Origin: Campylobacter concisus
GTDB lineage: Bacteria; Campylobacterota; Campylobacteria; Campylobacterales; Campylobacteraceae
DNA: 64,000 bases
Assembly (NCBI RefSeq): GCF_015229955.1
Contig: NZ_JAAKYZ010000001.1
Span: 496,001 to 560,000 of the forward strand
Reading direction: 5' to 3'
Shown here: in pieces, positions 54,465-64,000 of the stretch
How the letters are laid out: the number at the start of each line of letters is the position of its first letter
How positions within the stretch are numbered: position 1 is the first letter of the stretch
Made by a program: the position numbers and the translations under genes
Notes under the pieces: generated by a model
Told to the model about the DNA's origin: nothing
Databases searched by the model: none
The model's input: the letters and a program-made list of their open reading frames with translations, nothing else

Positions 54465-56154
54465 TAAATTTTACGCCCCAACGACCAAAGAAGTGCCAAA
54501 AGATGCATCTTTACCAAGTCATCAGTTTTTGATAAGAGGTGGCTTTGTAGAGCAGATCGGCTCTGGGCTTTATAACTATCTGCCGCTTGGAAAGATCATG
54601 CATGATAAAATTTCACGCGTGGTAAAAGAGGAGATGAACGAGGCTGGCGCGCTAGAGGTTAGCTTTAGCGTGGTTACTTCAGGCGATCTTTGGAAGCAAA
54701 GTGGTCGTTACAACGTCTTTGGCAAGGAGCTTTTGCGCTTTAAAGATAGAAAGGATAATGACTTTGTCATAAGCCCGACAAACGAAGAGGCAGCCGTTGC
54801 TTTGGTGCGTGGCAAGGTGACTAGCTACAAGCAGCTGCCGCTAAATTTATACCAGATAAACACCAAATTTCGTGACGAGGCAAGACCACGCTTTGGCTTG
54901 CTAAGAGGTCGCGAATTTACGATGAAAGATGGTTATAGCTTTCACTCGAGCAAAGAGGATCTAAAGCGTGAGTTTGACCTTATGGAGGCAACTTATAGTA
55001 AGATTTTTACCCGTTTGGGGCTAAATTTTAGAGCTGTTGAGGCTGATAGCGGAGCCATTGGCGGTAGCGGAAGTAAAGAATTTATGGTGCTTGCAAGTAA
55101 CGGCGAGGACGACATACTTTGCTGTGAGGCTTGCAGATACGCTGCAAACGTTGAGGCTGCAAGACGCAAGCCAAGAGTTAGCGAGGCTGAGGCGCCAGAG
55201 GCGGACGCGGCTAAATTTCTAACGCCAAATGCAAAAACTATAAAAGATGTGGCGGAGTTTTTCAAAGTTAGCGAGTTTTACTGCATAAAAGCTGTTATGA
55301 AAAAGGTGATCTATGAGGACAAAGAAGAGGTCGTGGTCTTTTTCGTAAGGGGCGATGACGAGCTTCAAGAGACAAAGGCACAAAATGCTTGCAAGGCACT
55401 CGAACTTGTCGATGCTAGCGAAGAAGAGATTATAAAAGCTGGGCTTGTGGCTGGATTTTGCGGGCCAGTTGGGCTAAAAGATGTGAAATTTTACATAGAC
55501 AACGAGCTAAAAGGCGCAAATAATATGATATGTGGTGCCAACGAAAAGGATTACCACTTCGTTGGCGTTAGTGTTAGCGGATTTAACGAAGAGAGATTTA
55601 AAGACCTTGTAAAGGTAAAAGAGGGTGATAAATGCCCAGAGTGTGGCGGAAATTTAAAACTTAGCAAGGGTATAGAAGTTGGTCATATCTTTCAACTAGG
55701 CGATAAATATTCAGCTGCTATGAATGCGACATATCTTGATGAAAACGGCAAGGCAAAGCCATTTTTGATGGGCTGCTACGGCATCGGTATCAGTAGGCTG
55801 ATTGCCGTAATGATAGAGGCTAGCCACGATGAGAAGGGCTGCATCTGGAAAAAAGAGTGCGCACCGTTTGACGTGGAGATCATCATTTCAAATTTAAAAG
55901 ATGAAGAGGGCGTAAAATTTGCATTTGAGCTTTATGAGAGCCTTAAAAAAGCTGGCGTTAGCGTCATCATCGATGATAGAAACGAGAGATTTGGCGTTAA
56001 GATGAATGACTTTGAACTCATCGGCTTCCCTTATGCGCTGCTTGTGGGTAAAGAATTTGTAAATGGCAAGGTTGAGTTTATAACAAGAGATGGTTTAAGC
56101 AAAGAAACGATCGGCGTAAACGAAGCCTTTAAAAAGATAAAAGAAAGCTTATGA
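54454..56154 (+). CDS. proS: Prolyl-tRNA synthetase
   Basis: A 566-residue bacterial-type class II synthetase. Motif 1 region [19 protein letters not shown], motif 2 [20 protein letters not shown], the inserted YbaK-like editing domain (about residues 225-380), motif 3 [20 protein letters not shown], and the anticodon-binding C-terminus are present. It is complete. The ATG at 54454 overlaps the end of hemA, an arrangement I recall from other Campylobacter and Helicobacter genomes. Confidence 0.97.
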   Translation: MKFSKFYAPTTKEVPKDASLPSHQFLIRGGFVEQIGSGLYNYLPLGKIMHDKISRVVKEEMNEAGALEVSFSVVTSGDLWKQSGRYNVFGKELLRFKDRKDNDFVISPTNEEAAVALVRGKVTSYKQLPLNLYQINTKFRDEARPRFGLLRGREFTMKDGYSFHSSKEDLKREFDLMEATYSKIFTRLGLNFRAVEADSGAIGGSGSKEFMVLASNGEDDILCCEACRYAANVEAARRKPRVSEAEAPEADAAKFLTPNAKTIKDVAEFFKVSEFYCIKAVMKKVIYEDKEEVVVFFVRGDDELQETKAQNACKALELVDASEEEIIKAGLVAGFCGPVGLKDVKFYIDNELKGANNMICGANEKDYHFVGVSVSGFNEERFKDLVKVKEGDKCPECGGNLKLSKGIEVGHIFQLGDKYSAAMNATYLDENGKAKPFLMGCYGIGISRLIAVMIEASHDEKGCIWKKECAPFDVEIIISNLKDEEGVKFAFELYESLKKAGVSVIIDDRNERFGVKMNDFELIGFPYALLVGKEFVNGKVEFITRDGLSKETIGVNEAFKKIKESL

Positions 56155-56582
56155 GATTTTTTGCATTTTTGTTTTTTTTGATAGAAGCGATATTTATCTA
56201 TCTTTTTGTTGATAAATTTGGCTTTTTAAACTACTTTCTTGAGGTGCTGGTCTCTGGATTTGTTGGCATCGCACTTCTTTTTAATGCTGGATTTTCTAGT
56301 TTAAATTCGCCTCAAGTGGCGTTTAAAAGCTTTCTTGGCGGAAATTTATTTAGCCAGTTAGGGCTTAGCTTTGGCGGAATGCTTTTGTTTTTACCGGGAA
56401 TTTTAACAGATATTTTTGGTATAGCCGTAGTCGTTTTTTCTTTAGTGTTTAAGAAAAATGCAGCCAAAAACGAGAGTTATCAAGAGTTTAAATTTCAAAA
56501 TTTTAGCGAACAAAGTACTAAAAAAGATGATGGCGAGATCATCGACGTTGAGGTTATAGAAGAGCCAAAAAGAGTAAATTAG
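56151..56582 (+). CDS. fxsA: FxsA family membrane protein
   Basis: A 143-residue inner-membrane protein with about four hydrophobic segments ([40 protein letters not shown]) and a charged cytoplasmic tail. The [14 protein letters not shown] element is characteristic of FxsA, a cytoplasmic membrane protein whose overproduction in E. coli relieves F-plasmid exclusion of phage T7. It overlaps proS by 4 bases and ends just before hemC. Confidence 0.85.
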   Translation: MRFFAFLFFLIEAIFIYLFVDKFGFLNYFLEVLVSGFVGIALLFNAGFSSLNSPQVAFKSFLGGNLFSQLGLSFGGMLLFLPGILTDIFGIAVVVFSLVFKKNAAKNESYQEFKFQNFSEQSTKKDDGEIIDVEVIEEPKRVN

Positions 56583-56590
56583 GAGAGATG

Positions 56591-57520
56591 ATGAAAGAGA
56601 TAAAAATAGCAACTAGAAAGAGTATCTTAGCGCTTTGGCAAAGCGAGCATATCAAAGCTAGAATAGAATCAAAACATAACGATATAAAAGTTGAGCTTAT
56701 TGGTATGAAGACAAAGGGCGATGTGATCCTTGATACGCCACTTGCGAAGATCGGCGGTAAGGGGCTTTTTACAAAAGAGCTTGAAGATAGCATGCTAAAA
56801 GGCGAGACTGACATCGCTGTGCATAGCCTAAAAGACGTGCCAGTAGTCTTTCCAAAAGGGCTTAAACTAGCAGCGATTTGCTCACGCGAGGATACAAGAG
56901 ATGCGATGATAAGCGAGAAATTTGCTAAATTTAGCGACTTGCCACATGGCGCGAAAGTTGGCACAACGAGCCTACGCCGCAAGATGCAGCTACTTATCAT
57001 GAGGCCTGATCTTGAGATTATCTCGCTTCGTGGAAATGTGCAAACTAGACTTAGAAAGCTAAAAGAGGGTGAATTTGACGCGATTATTTTGGCGATGGCT
57101 GGCATAAATCGCTTAAATATCAAGGCTGAAGTGGCACATATCTACACATTTGGTTTTGACGAGATGATACCTGCAATGGGGCAGGGTGCTCTTGGGGTAG
57201 AGGCTAGAGATGAGAAGAAAATTTTAGATGAGATCTCTTTTTTAAACGACGAAAATGCGGTTATAGAAACGACCATAGAGCGTGATTTTGTAAGCGTTTT
57301 AGAAGGCGGCTGCCAGGTACCAATTGGTATAAGCGCAAGGCTAAAAGATGATGAAATTTCTATCGATGCGATTGTTGGTCTACCTGATGGAAGCGAGTTT
57401 ATAAAAGATAGCTTAAAGGTCAGCAAAGATAAATTTCAAAGCGTTGGTAAGGAGCTAGCTCATAAATTTATAGAAAAAGGGGCAAAAGAGCTTTTAAAAC
57501 GCGCTGAAGAGATGTCTTAG
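56591..57520 (+). CDS. hemC: Hydroxymethylbilane synthase (porphobilinogen deaminase)
   Basis: HemC joins four porphobilinogen units into hydroxymethylbilane. The sequence has KIATRKSILALWQSEHIKA, HSLKDVP, a TSLRRKMQLLIMRPDLEI region and the dipyrromethane-binding cysteine in LEGGCQVPIGI. Tandem ATGs lie at 56588 and 56591; AGGAG at 56581-56585 is 5 bases from the second but only 2 from the first, so I choose 56591 (309 residues). Confidence 0.96.
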   Translation: MKEIKIATRKSILALWQSEHIKARIESKHNDIKVELIGMKTKGDVILDTPLAKIGGKGLFTKELEDSMLKGETDIAVHSLKDVPVVFPKGLKLAAICSREDTRDAMISEKFAKFSDLPHGAKVGTTSLRRKMQLLIMRPDLEIISLRGNVQTRLRKLKEGEFDAIILAMAGINRLNIKAEVAHIYTFGFDEMIPAMGQGALGVEARDEKKILDEISFLNDENAVIETTIERDFVSVLEGGCQVPIGISARLKDDEISIDAIVGLPDGSEFIKDSLKVSKDKFQSVGKELAHKFIEKGAKELLKRAEEMS

Positions 57521-57523
57521 AGT

Positions 57524-57889
57524 GTGTTTGAGCTAAAATTTAAAGCAAAAGCCCTAACCGCTACTAAAAATAGCAAAGACAACTACTATATGATCGGTCT
57601 TGCAGACGACAAATACGACTACAAAAACTACATAATCTTTCAAAGACCGATCAAGCTCAAAAAAGATGACGACGAAAACGCCGACATAAACGGCATATAC
57701 GCAGAGTGCAACGGCGACGTTTGCTATAACACTTGCAAAAGGGTGAAGATCACTGATAAAACTATTATTTTTGAGGTGCAAGATAGCGTTATTAGCGTTG
57801 ATATAGAGGGTGTTCAACTTAACGAGCGCTTTATGAAATATAGCAAAGAGATATTTGGCAAACTGCTAAAATGTAGCATATCGAAGTAA
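57524..57889 (+). CDS. Possible Imm10-family immunity protein
   Basis: A 121-residue acidic, beta-rich cytoplasmic protein. The segment NYIIFQRPI, then a charged loop, then INGIYAECNGDVCYNTCKRV, followed by ITDKTIIFEVQDSVISVDIE, resembles the immunity-10 family that protects cells from polymorphic toxins. No toxin gene lies beside it. It starts at GTG 57524, 3 bases after hemC, and may ride on that operon. The identification is by pattern only; two or three cysteines in the middle are unusual. Confidence 0.45.
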   Translation: MFELKFKAKALTATKNSKDNYYMIGLADDKYDYKNYIIFQRPIKLKKDDDENADINGIYAECNGDVCYNTCKRVKITDKTIIFEVQDSVISVDIEGVQLNERFMKYSKEIFGKLLKCSISK

Positions 57890-58215
57890 TTAATAAAATT
57901 TACTGCCGTTTTTAAAACTGCGATGCCATCTAGCGTTTAAAAAAATTGTAATGAATCACTTTGGAAAAGACGTAAGTATGCCGGGCCATGTGTGGCTGTG
58001 CGTTGAACACTAGTTTGCGCACATTCGACAATGGAGTATAAATTTAGTGCTTGTGTCTATTTAAACGGCGAGGCAATATCGCAAAGAATGCGTCCGAAAC
58101 AGCGATCGATACTCTGATAGCTATTTATACGTGTGATAAATAATAGGTATCCGCTTTGCTTCGCCTTTTTCAGCTATTTTTGGCTAAAATCGCCCAAAAA
58201 TCAAAAAGGCGAAAT
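57890..58215. other. Gene-poor interval with small reading-frame fragments
   Basis: 326 bases between the Imm10-like gene and ubiD. It contains a 20-codon frame at 57951-58013 ending PGHVWLCVEH and a 28-codon frame at 58031-58117 starting MEYKFSACVYLNGEAISQRM. Both read like coding sequence and are richer in G+C than the surroundings, so they may be relics of one degraded gene. No convincing ribosome-binding sites or promoters are seen for them. Confidence 0.35.
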
Positions 58216-60024
58216 ATGGACTACATCAAGCTTTTAAAAGAAAATAATCTACTTCGCGTCATCGACGAGCCTGCGGATATCGACCTAGAGATCGCGCACG
58301 CAAGCTATATCGAGGTCAAGCGCGAGGGTTCGCAAGCGCTACTTTTTAAAAACCCAGTTTGCAAAAAAACTGGGCGTAAATTTGCCCCAGTGCTTACAAA
58401 TATCTATGGCTCAAAACGTGCGCTTGAGCTTATCTTTGGGCTAAAGCCTGATGAGATCGCAGCCGAGATAGAAAAGCTTTTAAAGCCCAGAAAACCAGAG
58501 AATTTCAAAGAAAAGCTTGATTTTTTAGCCTATCTTTTTAATATGAGAAAAATTTTTACTAAAAGGCTAAAAGGTGAGGGCGAGTGCCAGCAGGTGAAAT
58601 TTATAGGTGAGGATGCTGACCTTTTGAGCCTACCTGCGCTAAAGACGTGGCCACATGATGGTGGCGCTTTTATTACGATGGGACAGGTTTATACGCAAAG
58701 CTTGGATGGAAATTTGCAAAATTTAGGTATGTACCGCCTACAAATTTATGACAAAAACCGCCTTGGCATGCACTGGCAGATCCACAAAGACGGTGCAAAT
58801 TTCTTTCACGAGTACAAGCGTGCAGGCAAAAAAATGCCAGTCTCTGTGGCGATTGGTGGCGATCCACTCTACATCTGGTGTGGGCAAGCGCCGCTTCCAA
58901 AGGGAGTTTTTGAACTTTTACTTTATGGTTTTATCCGAAAAGAGCCAGCCAAACTTGTAAAATCCTTAACAAATGAAATTTGCGTCCCACACGATGCAGA
59001 CTACGTGATAGAGGGCTTTGTGGATACGGCTAAGTGTGAGCTTGAAGGCCCATTTGGCGATCATACTGGCTTTTATACTCCTATCGAGCCTTTTCCGGTG
59101 ATGGATGTAACGGCGATAACTAGCAAGCGTGAGCCTATATTTCACGCGACTGTGGTCGGAAAGCCGCCACTTGAGGATAAATATATGGGCTGGGCGACTG
59201 AGCGGGTTTTTTTGCCGCTTTTGCGAACGGCCGTGCCTGAGCTTTTAGACTACAATATGCCTGAAAATGGCGTTTTTCACAACCTAATCTTGGCCAAGAT
59301 AAATACGCTCTATCCAGCTCATGCAAAGCAGGCTATGCACGCATTTTGGGGCGTTGGGCAGATGAGTTTTGTAAAACATGCCATTTTTGTTGGAGCCGAT
59401 GCGCCTGAGCTTAAAGATTATGATGAATTTACTAGCTTTGTTCTAAATCGTTTTGGTAGCCAGAGTGTGCTAATAAGCCAAGGCGTGTGCGATCAGCTTG
59501 ATCACGCTAGTCCAAATTCGTGCTTTGGCGGCAAACTCGGTGTAGATGCGACGCAAGACTTTTGTAAATTTAGCCCTGTGGTTTTAAGCGACAGCGAGCT
59601 TTTGGCTAAATTTCAAAGCGTTACGCCAAATGTAAAAGAGCTTAAGCAGTTTAAAACGGATACTAAAACGCCTATTTGTGTTGTGAAATTTGAAAAAGAT
59701 TGTGTGGTAAAAGAGCTTTTTGACAAGCTTTTGACATTTAGAGAATTTTTCAAACTCCTTATCGTTGTAGATATGCAAAATCACCTTGAAAACCCATATA
59801 TGCTACTTTGGCGTGTGACAAATAATATCGATGCTTTGCGTGATATTTTCATAGATGGTGAAAATTTCTGCGTAGATGCGACGAGCAAGGACGAGCTAGA
59901 GGGATATACGCGTGGCTGGCCGCTACAAACGGATTGTGACCGCGAAGTAGTTGCTGATCTAGTTAAGCGCGGCATAGTAAAAGATGAGCCAGAGTTGTTT
60001 AAAAAATTTGAAATATTTGGCTAG
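58216..60024 (+). CDS. ubiD: UbiD-family decarboxylase
   Basis: A 602-residue UbiD-type enzyme that uses prenylated FMN to decarboxylate an aromatic acid. Typical stretches are LKTWPHDGGAFITMGQVYTQ, the substrate/cofactor region CELEGPFGDHTGFYTPIEPF, and YTRGWPLQTDCDREVV. In Campylobacters, which make menaquinone through futalosine, it probably serves late quinone synthesis (an MqnL-like role). The start is ATG 58216 after AAGGCGA; a longer reading from 58156 lacks support. Confidence 0.9.
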   Translation: MDYIKLLKENNLLRVIDEPADIDLEIAHASYIEVKREGSQALLFKNPVCKKTGRKFAPVLTNIYGSKRALELIFGLKPDEIAAEIEKLLKPRKPENFKEKLDFLAYLFNMRKIFTKRLKGEGECQQVKFIGEDADLLSLPALKTWPHDGGAFITMGQVYTQSLDGNLQNLGMYRLQIYDKNRLGMHWQIHKDGANFFHEYKRAGKKMPVSVAIGGDPLYIWCGQAPLPKGVFELLLYGFIRKEPAKLVKSLTNEICVPHDADYVIEGFVDTAKCELEGPFGDHTGFYTPIEPFPVMDVTAITSKREPIFHATVVGKPPLEDKYMGWATERVFLPLLRTAVPELLDYNMPENGVFHNLILAKINTLYPAHAKQAMHAFWGVGQMSFVKHAIFVGADAPELKDYDEFTSFVLNRFGSQSVLISQGVCDQLDHASPNSCFGGKLGVDATQDFCKFSPVVLSDSELLAKFQSVTPNVKELKQFKTDTKTPICVVKFEKDCVVKELFDKLLTFREFFKLLIVVDMQNHLENPYMLLWRVTNNIDALRDIFIDGENFCVDATSKDELEGYTRGWPLQTDCDREVVADLVKRGIVKDEPELFKKFEIFG

Positions 60025-60134
60025 CTTTGAGGGGCTCAAGTAAATTTATAAATTTTGCTTTTTGCTGCGGATTTGAAATTTTTAATAAGACTTACTTAAT
60101 CAAATGCTGGTGTTTTTTATGCTGATTTAAAAAT

Positions 60135-60159
60135 AGCTTTTAGACTAGGTCTAAAAGCT
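60135..60159. terminator. Bidirectional terminator between ubiD and ppk1
   Basis: AGCTTTTAGAC-TAG-GTCTAAAAGCT is a perfect 11-bp stem with a triloop and T-rich tails on both strands, between convergent genes. Confidence 0.75.
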
Positions 60160-60169
60160 TAATTTATTT

Positions 60170-62266
60170 TTAGCTCTCTTTTAAGAGCTTGCTTGCGAGC
60201 ATATCGGCTTTTGCTTTGTCGGTGTCTTTTTTTACAGATTTATAAATTTTAGATATATAATTTTCCAAAACTTCATGGCAAGATATTACTTTTTCATTTT
60301 CGCTTCTTGCTACTTTTACGTATTCACCGCTATTTTGTAGCTCAAATGCTAGATCGTTATCGCTTAGCTGAAGCTCTAAAATTTCAAGCAACCTCTCTTG
60401 AAGCCTTGGCTCAAAAATAGGCGTCATAAGCTCCAAGCGACGCTCTAGATTTCTTGGCATCCAGTCAGCACTTGAGATATAAATTTTTGGCTGAGCATGT
60501 TTAAAATATAAAATTCTAGCATGCTCTAAGTATTTACCGATTATTGAGCGAACTTTTATATTTTCGCTTTTGCCTTTTATGCCAGGCCTTAGTCCGCACA
60601 CACCACGAACTATAAGATCGATCTTCACGCCTGCGTTTGATGCGCGGCTAAGCTCATTTATCACATCTTCATCGATTAGTGCGTTCATTTTGGCGATGAT
60701 CCTACCCTCGCTGCCTTTGCTTGCTTCTACTCTTATCTTTTCGATAATGCGCTCTTTTATCTGAAAAGGTGACATGCTAAGAGCGTTTAGACGGCGATTT
60801 TTATTATATCCTGAGAGGATGTGAAAAAACGAAGTCGTATCTTGGCTAAATTCCTCTTTGCTCGTAAATAGGCTCACGTCGGTGTAAATTTTAGCCGAAC
60901 TGCCGTTGTAGTTGCCTGTGCCAAAGTGCATATAAAATTTAAGCTTATCGCCGATTTGGCGGATGACCTGGCTAACTTTTGCATGCACCTTAAAGCCTGT
61001 GATGCCGTATATCACGTGCGCACCTGCGTCTTCAAGCGCCTTTGCCCAGTGTAGGTTATTTTCCTCATCAAACCTAGCTTTTAGCTCAACCATCACAGTT
61101 ACTTGCTTGCCATCACTTGCGGCGTCTATTAGGCTTTGAATTATTGGTGAGCTTTTATCGACTCTATAAAGTGTCATTCGAATAGATATGACTTTTGGAT
61201 CTTTGCTGGCTTCTTTGATAAAGCTTACAACTGGATCAAAGCTCTCAAATGGATGCACTAAGAGCACATCTTCTTTATCTATGGCGTCAAACACAGATAT
61301 GCCATTGCCAAATGGCGGTAATGTCTTTGGAACGTAAGGCGCATTTGCTAGGTGGGTAAAATTTTTACTTCCAGCTATCTCCCAAAGTGAGCTAAGAGTG
61401 AGCGGAATACTTGAAAAATAGACATCTTTATGAAAAATTTTCATATGAAAATTTAAGAAGTCCAAGATGTCAGCATCTACGTTTTTATCGATTTGCATAC
61501 GAACAAAAGCCCCTTTTCTGCGAAGCTTTAGCCCTTGCTCAAGTATCATCATAAAATCATCCGCTTCTTCTTCTTCAATGACGATATCAGCGTTTCTTGT
61601 CACTCTAAAAGCAGCTGAGCTAAGTAGCTTATATCCTGGAAAAATTTCTTCTGCGTGGCGATGTACGATCGTTTCAATCGGCACAAAAACATTGCTACTT
61701 GGCTGTGTAAAACGTGGCAAGACTCTTGAAATTCTTATCATGCCGTATTTTAAAATTTCTGGATGTTCGATATCAGCAAGCTTAACGGCAAGAGAGAAGC
61801 TAAGGTTGTTTAGGTGCGGAAATGGATGAGTCGCATCTACAGCGATAGGAACGATGACTGGCAAGATATTTGAGAAAAAGTATTCGTCGCACTTTTGTTT
61901 CAAGCTATCATCAAGTTCGTCATAATTTTTTATAAAAAGCCCCTCTTTGCTAAGAGCATTTACTGTTTTTTTATAGTGATCTTCTACTAAATTTTGCTCA
62001 TTTTGTAGATATTTTCTAATCTCTCTTAGCTGATCAAGTGGGCTCATGCCATCGCCACTGCTTGTAGTAGCTCCAGCTGCAAAAAGCTGCTTTAAGCCAG
62101 CAACTCTGATCATATAAAATTCATCAAGATTTGTCATATAAATGGCTATAAATTTTAGCTTTTCAAGTAAAGGAATTTCCTTTTCACACTGAGCGAGCAC
62201 CCTTGAATTAAAGCGTAGCCAGCTTAATTCTCGGTTTATAAAAAGAGTTTCATTTTCGCTCATCAT
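60170..62266 (-). CDS. ppk1: Polyphosphate kinase 1
   Basis: PPK1 polymerises the gamma-phosphate of ATP into polyphosphate, important for stress survival. The 698-residue protein has the N domain ([20 protein letters not shown]), a head domain and two PLD-like catalytic domains: [14 protein letters not shown] holds the phosphorylated histidine and [20 protein letters not shown] the second. It is complete. The start is ATG 62266, with a second ATG directly after it. Confidence 0.96.
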   Translation of the reverse strand: MMSENETLFINRELSWLRFNSRVLAQCEKEIPLLEKLKFIAIYMTNLDEFYMIRVAGLKQLFAAGATTSSGDGMSPLDQLREIRKYLQNEQNLVEDHYKKTVNALSKEGLFIKNYDELDDSLKQKCDEYFFSNILPVIVPIAVDATHPFPHLNNLSFSLAVKLADIEHPEILKYGMIRISRVLPRFTQPSSNVFVPIETIVHRHAEEIFPGYKLLSSAAFRVTRNADIVIEEEEADDFMMILEQGLKLRRKGAFVRMQIDKNVDADILDFLNFHMKIFHKDVYFSSIPLTLSSLWEIAGSKNFTHLANAPYVPKTLPPFGNGISVFDAIDKEDVLLVHPFESFDPVVSFIKEASKDPKVISIRMTLYRVDKSSPIIQSLIDAASDGKQVTVMVELKARFDEENNLHWAKALEDAGAHVIYGITGFKVHAKVSQVIRQIGDKLKFYMHFGTGNYNGSSAKIYTDVSLFTSKEEFSQDTTSFFHILSGYNKNRRLNALSMSPFQIKERIIEKIRVEASKGSEGRIIAKMNALIDEDVINELSRASNAGVKIDLIVRGVCGLRPGIKGKSENIKVRSIIGKYLEHARILYFKHAQPKIYISSADWMPRNLERRLELMTPIFEPRLQERLLEILELQLSDNDLAFELQNSGEYVKVARSENEKVISCHEVLENYISKIYKSVKKDTDKAKADMLASKLLKES

Positions 62267-62376
62267 CTTCTCCTTGTGCGTTTTTGAGTTATTTTATGAT
62301 ATGTGCGGTTATAAAGTTCTTACTTTATTTAAAATTTTGGTTACAATAAGTCAAAACTTAAATTTAAAGGCTTGTT

Positions 62377-62457
62377 ATGTCTGATTATGTGATATTAGTT
62401 GGTATCTTTTTAGTGGCAGTCGTTGTTTTTGCGCTTATTAAAAAGATATCGTTTTAG
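62377..62457 (+). CDS. 26-residue single-helix membrane microprotein
   Basis: The frame ATG 62377 to TAG 62455-62457 encodes 26 residues: a short acidic start (MSDY), one hydrophobic helix (VILVGIFLVAVVVFALI) and a basic end (KKISF). An AAAGG ribosome-binding site lies 6 bases upstream, in a spacer between the divergent ppk1 and convergent Nudix genes. Its stop overlaps the Nudix stop tail-to-tail by 4 bases. The positive-inside layout suggests an N-out/C-in insertion. No family recognised. Confidence 0.5.
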   Translation: MSDYVILVGIFLVAVVVFALIKKISF

Positions 62458-63038
62458 CTTTTAAATTTCTCCCACCACAAATAAGCAAATATGAGCCCAA
62501 AGCCCTTGACTTTGCTCTCGTCAAAGGCAAATTTCATCATATCTTCTCGTTTTATAAAAATAAGCTCGATGTCTTCGCCATCGACGCCACCGCCAGAATT
62601 TACTTTCATATTCTCATCGATTTTAGCGTAAAACATCGTTTGTGTGTTGCCTCCAAAGCCAAAAGCACCGTATGTCATTGTGATACGCTCTATCTCTTTT
62701 AGCTCATAGCCCACTTCTTCGATCGCTTCTTCTCTAGCTGTTTGCTCTTCGCTTAGTCCTTTATCCATAAGCCCTGCGCAAAGCTCATAAGTAAAGCCTT
62801 GCTCATTTGTTTTGATGCCTTCTTTCTCTTGTGAGTACCAAACAGCCGGGCGAAACTGCTTTACAAACAAAAAGGCATCCTTTTGCTCGTGATATAAAAA
62901 AATACTAACGCTATTCATCACTTTTACGCAGTCCCAGTCTCTTTGGACACCATTTTGCATAAATTTCATCTTAAATGGCTTTAGGTATTTTGACTCATCA
63001 AGAGGCAGAATTTCTAAATTGGTTATAGTAGTATCCAT
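62454..63038 (-). CDS. Nudix hydrolase (ADP-sugar/UDP-sugar pyrophosphatase-like)
   Basis: A 194-residue enzyme with the Nudix box GLMDKGLSEEQTAREEAIEE continuing VGYEL (about residues 93-117; G-x5-E-x7-REUxEExGU pattern intact). Sequence before the box (FRPAVWYSQEKEGIKTNEQG) and the length fit nucleoside-diphosphate-sugar pyrophosphatases that hydrolyse ADP-ribose or UDP-glucose. The start overlaps the end of mgtE by 16 bases, so the genes are cotranscribed. Confidence 0.88.
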   Translation of the reverse strand: MDTTITNLEILPLDESKYLKPFKMKFMQNGVQRDWDCVKVMNSVSIFLYHEQKDAFLFVKQFRPAVWYSQEKEGIKTNEQGFTYELCAGLMDKGLSEEQTAREEAIEEVGYELKEIERITMTYGAFGFGGNTQTMFYAKIDENMKVNSGGGVDGEDIELIFIKREDMMKFAFDESKVKGFGLIFAYLWWEKFKS

Positions 63039-64000
63039 TTTGCAAGTCCTAAAAAGCTAAAAAATCCTATCGCATCAGTAAAAGTAGTAAGAATGACGGC
63101 TGAGCCGACTGCAGGATCTATGTTAAAGCGCCTTAGCGTTAAAGGTATAATCGTGCCAAAAAAGCCAGCAAAGAATAAATTCGTAACCATGCTAAGCCCG
63201 ATAACAACGCCAAGCATACCTTTGTCAAACCAAACAGAGGCGATTATGCCCATTACCACACCAAAGATTAGTCCATTTATGAGTGAAATACTAACCTCAC
63301 GTTTTAGAACATTTTTGGCATCTTTAAACTCGATCTCACCAAGCGCTAAACGGCGAACCGTAACGGCAAGCGCTTGTGTGCCGGTATTTCCACCCATTGA
63401 TGCAACTATTGGCATTAAAACAGCAAGAGCGACGTAAGCTGCGATTGTCTCATCAAAAAGTCCGATTATGGATGAGCTAAAAAGAGCTGTTAGTAAATTT
63501 ACACCAAGCCAAACCGCACGACCACGACCTGCTTTAAATAGCGTATCGTCCTCTTCTGACTCGTCATCAACGCCGGCCAGGTTATAAATTTGCTCAGTTG
63601 CACTCTCTTGAATGTAGTCGTGAATATCATCAGACGTGATACGACCAAGCAAAATTCCAGTGCTACTAGTAACTGCAATAACGTTTAGATCGTACTCTTG
63701 AAACATATCAGCGACATTTTGCATAAGGTCCATATCATTTGCAACGTGTGGCTTGTAGTGATCGATCTGTGCTGACTCGATATTTTGCTTTAGCGTCTTT
63801 GTAAAATCAAAAAGTATAAGATCTTCAAGCGGAATAGCGTATTGTAAAACGCCATTTTTATCGATAATAAAAAGCTGCGAGATATTTTCTAGCTTGCCTT
63901 CTTGTTTTTCTCGTCTAAGTCTTGCTACTGCATTGCCAAGCTTTTCCTCAAGATGAGCCGAGAAGAGCTCTGTTTGCATGTGAGCACCGGCTCTATCTTC
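63023..64000 (-). CDS. mgtE: Magnesium transporter MgtE, N-terminus beyond the window
   Basis: The frame runs off the right edge, so the first part (MgtE_N domain) is missing; the internal sequence EDRAGAHMQTELFSA at the edge belongs to the end of that domain. Present are two CBS domains (about the first 130 residues, with LFIIDKNGVLQYAIPLEDLI and VTSSTGILLGRITSDDI) and the five-helix membrane domain with PIVASMGGNTGTQALAVTVR and DPAVGSAVILTTFTDAIGFF. MgtE is a Mg2+-gated Mg2+ channel of the inner membrane. Confidence 0.93.
   Translation of the reverse strand, partial: EDRAGAHMQTELFSAHLEEKLGNAVARLRREKQEGKLENISQLFIIDKNGVLQYAIPLEDLILFDFTKTLKQNIESAQIDHYKPHVANDMDLMQNVADMFQEYDLNVIAVTSSTGILLGRITSDDIHDYIQESATEQIYNLAGVDDESEEDDTLFKAGRGRAVWLGVNLLTALFSSSIIGLFDETIAAYVALAVLMPIVASMGGNTGTQALAVTVRRLALGEIEFKDAKNVLKREVSISLINGLIFGVVMGIIASVWFDKGMLGVVIGLSMVTNLFFAGFFGTIIPLTLRRFNIDPAVGSAVILTTFTDAIGFFSFLGLAKWILL

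Noticed and set aside
1-64000. tRNA or rRNA genes
   Set aside because: No cloverleaf, GTTCGA-type T-loop context or rRNA signature was recognised by eye; a tRNAscan and Rfam search would be decisive.

Overview
The window is an AT-rich bacterial chromosome segment that looks like a Campylobacter of the concisus group. This rests on recognisable proteins and on blocks of gene order that, as I recall, match C. jejuni and Helicobacter: purH, a TerB/DnaJ-like gene, purL, mnmE, jag, yidC, yidD, rnpA, rpmH; ppiD, ftsA, ftsZ; cbpA, hspR, kefB next to htrA, racR, racS; and DUF2018, ispB, hemA, proS, fxsA, hemC, ubiD. I saw no rRNA, tRNA, CRISPR array, insertion sequence or prophage. It is a mostly housekeeping region with tightly packed, often overlapping genes and strong hairpin terminators where genes converge.

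Layout. 1-4409: the end of an NSS-type Na+ symporter, an M48 protease, prmC, a DUF4149 membrane protein and a two-gene ThrE exporter. The protease and thrE genes are visibly richer in G+C than their neighbours. 4526-5861: two unrecognised proteins sharing an N-terminal motif. 5871-8205: a YbgC thioesterase, then on the minus strand an LppC-like periplasmic protein and a uracil-DNA-glycosylase relative with degraded catalytic motifs. 8328-13061: rpmH-rnpA-yidD-yidC-jag-mnmE, linking ribosome, RNase P, membrane insertion and tRNA modification. 13104-20080: a quinone reductase gene broken by an amber codon, then purL, a Clp-fold serine protease relative, a TerB-J protein, a small exported protein and purH.

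20158-29308: secreted MsrAB; a DUF2249, NnrS-like and SufT-like trio that suggests nitrosative-stress or Fe-S maintenance; ftsZ, ftsA and ppiD on the minus strand; an aldolase-II-fold protein without its metal ligands; rsmH with an ftsL-like gene. 30050-39951: a class IV aminotransferase, DUF523, an unusual NlpC/P60 plus M15 peptidoglycan hydrolase lipoprotein, a Pif1-like helicase, lolA, secA and a LolC/E-type permease. 40055-48465: the heat-shock group kefB-hspR-cbpA, with a visible HAIR-like operator, divergent from htrA and racRS, followed by a degenerate GGDEF-like protein and a CPA1 antiporter.

48466-49002 is a gene-free, hairpin-rich interval with a 16-bp long-range stem and a 19-bp direct repeat. 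49003-64000: a small membrane protein, metY, an HAD phosphatase, the isoprenoid/heme operon ending in an Imm10-like orphan, ubiD, ppk1, a 26-residue membrane microprotein, a Nudix hydrolase and a truncated mgtE. No single obviously new defence system is present. The best leads are the degenerate-enzyme proteins, the DUF2249/NnrS-like/SufT trio, the shared-N-terminus pair, the orphan immunity-like gene with nearby small reading frames, and the structured interval.
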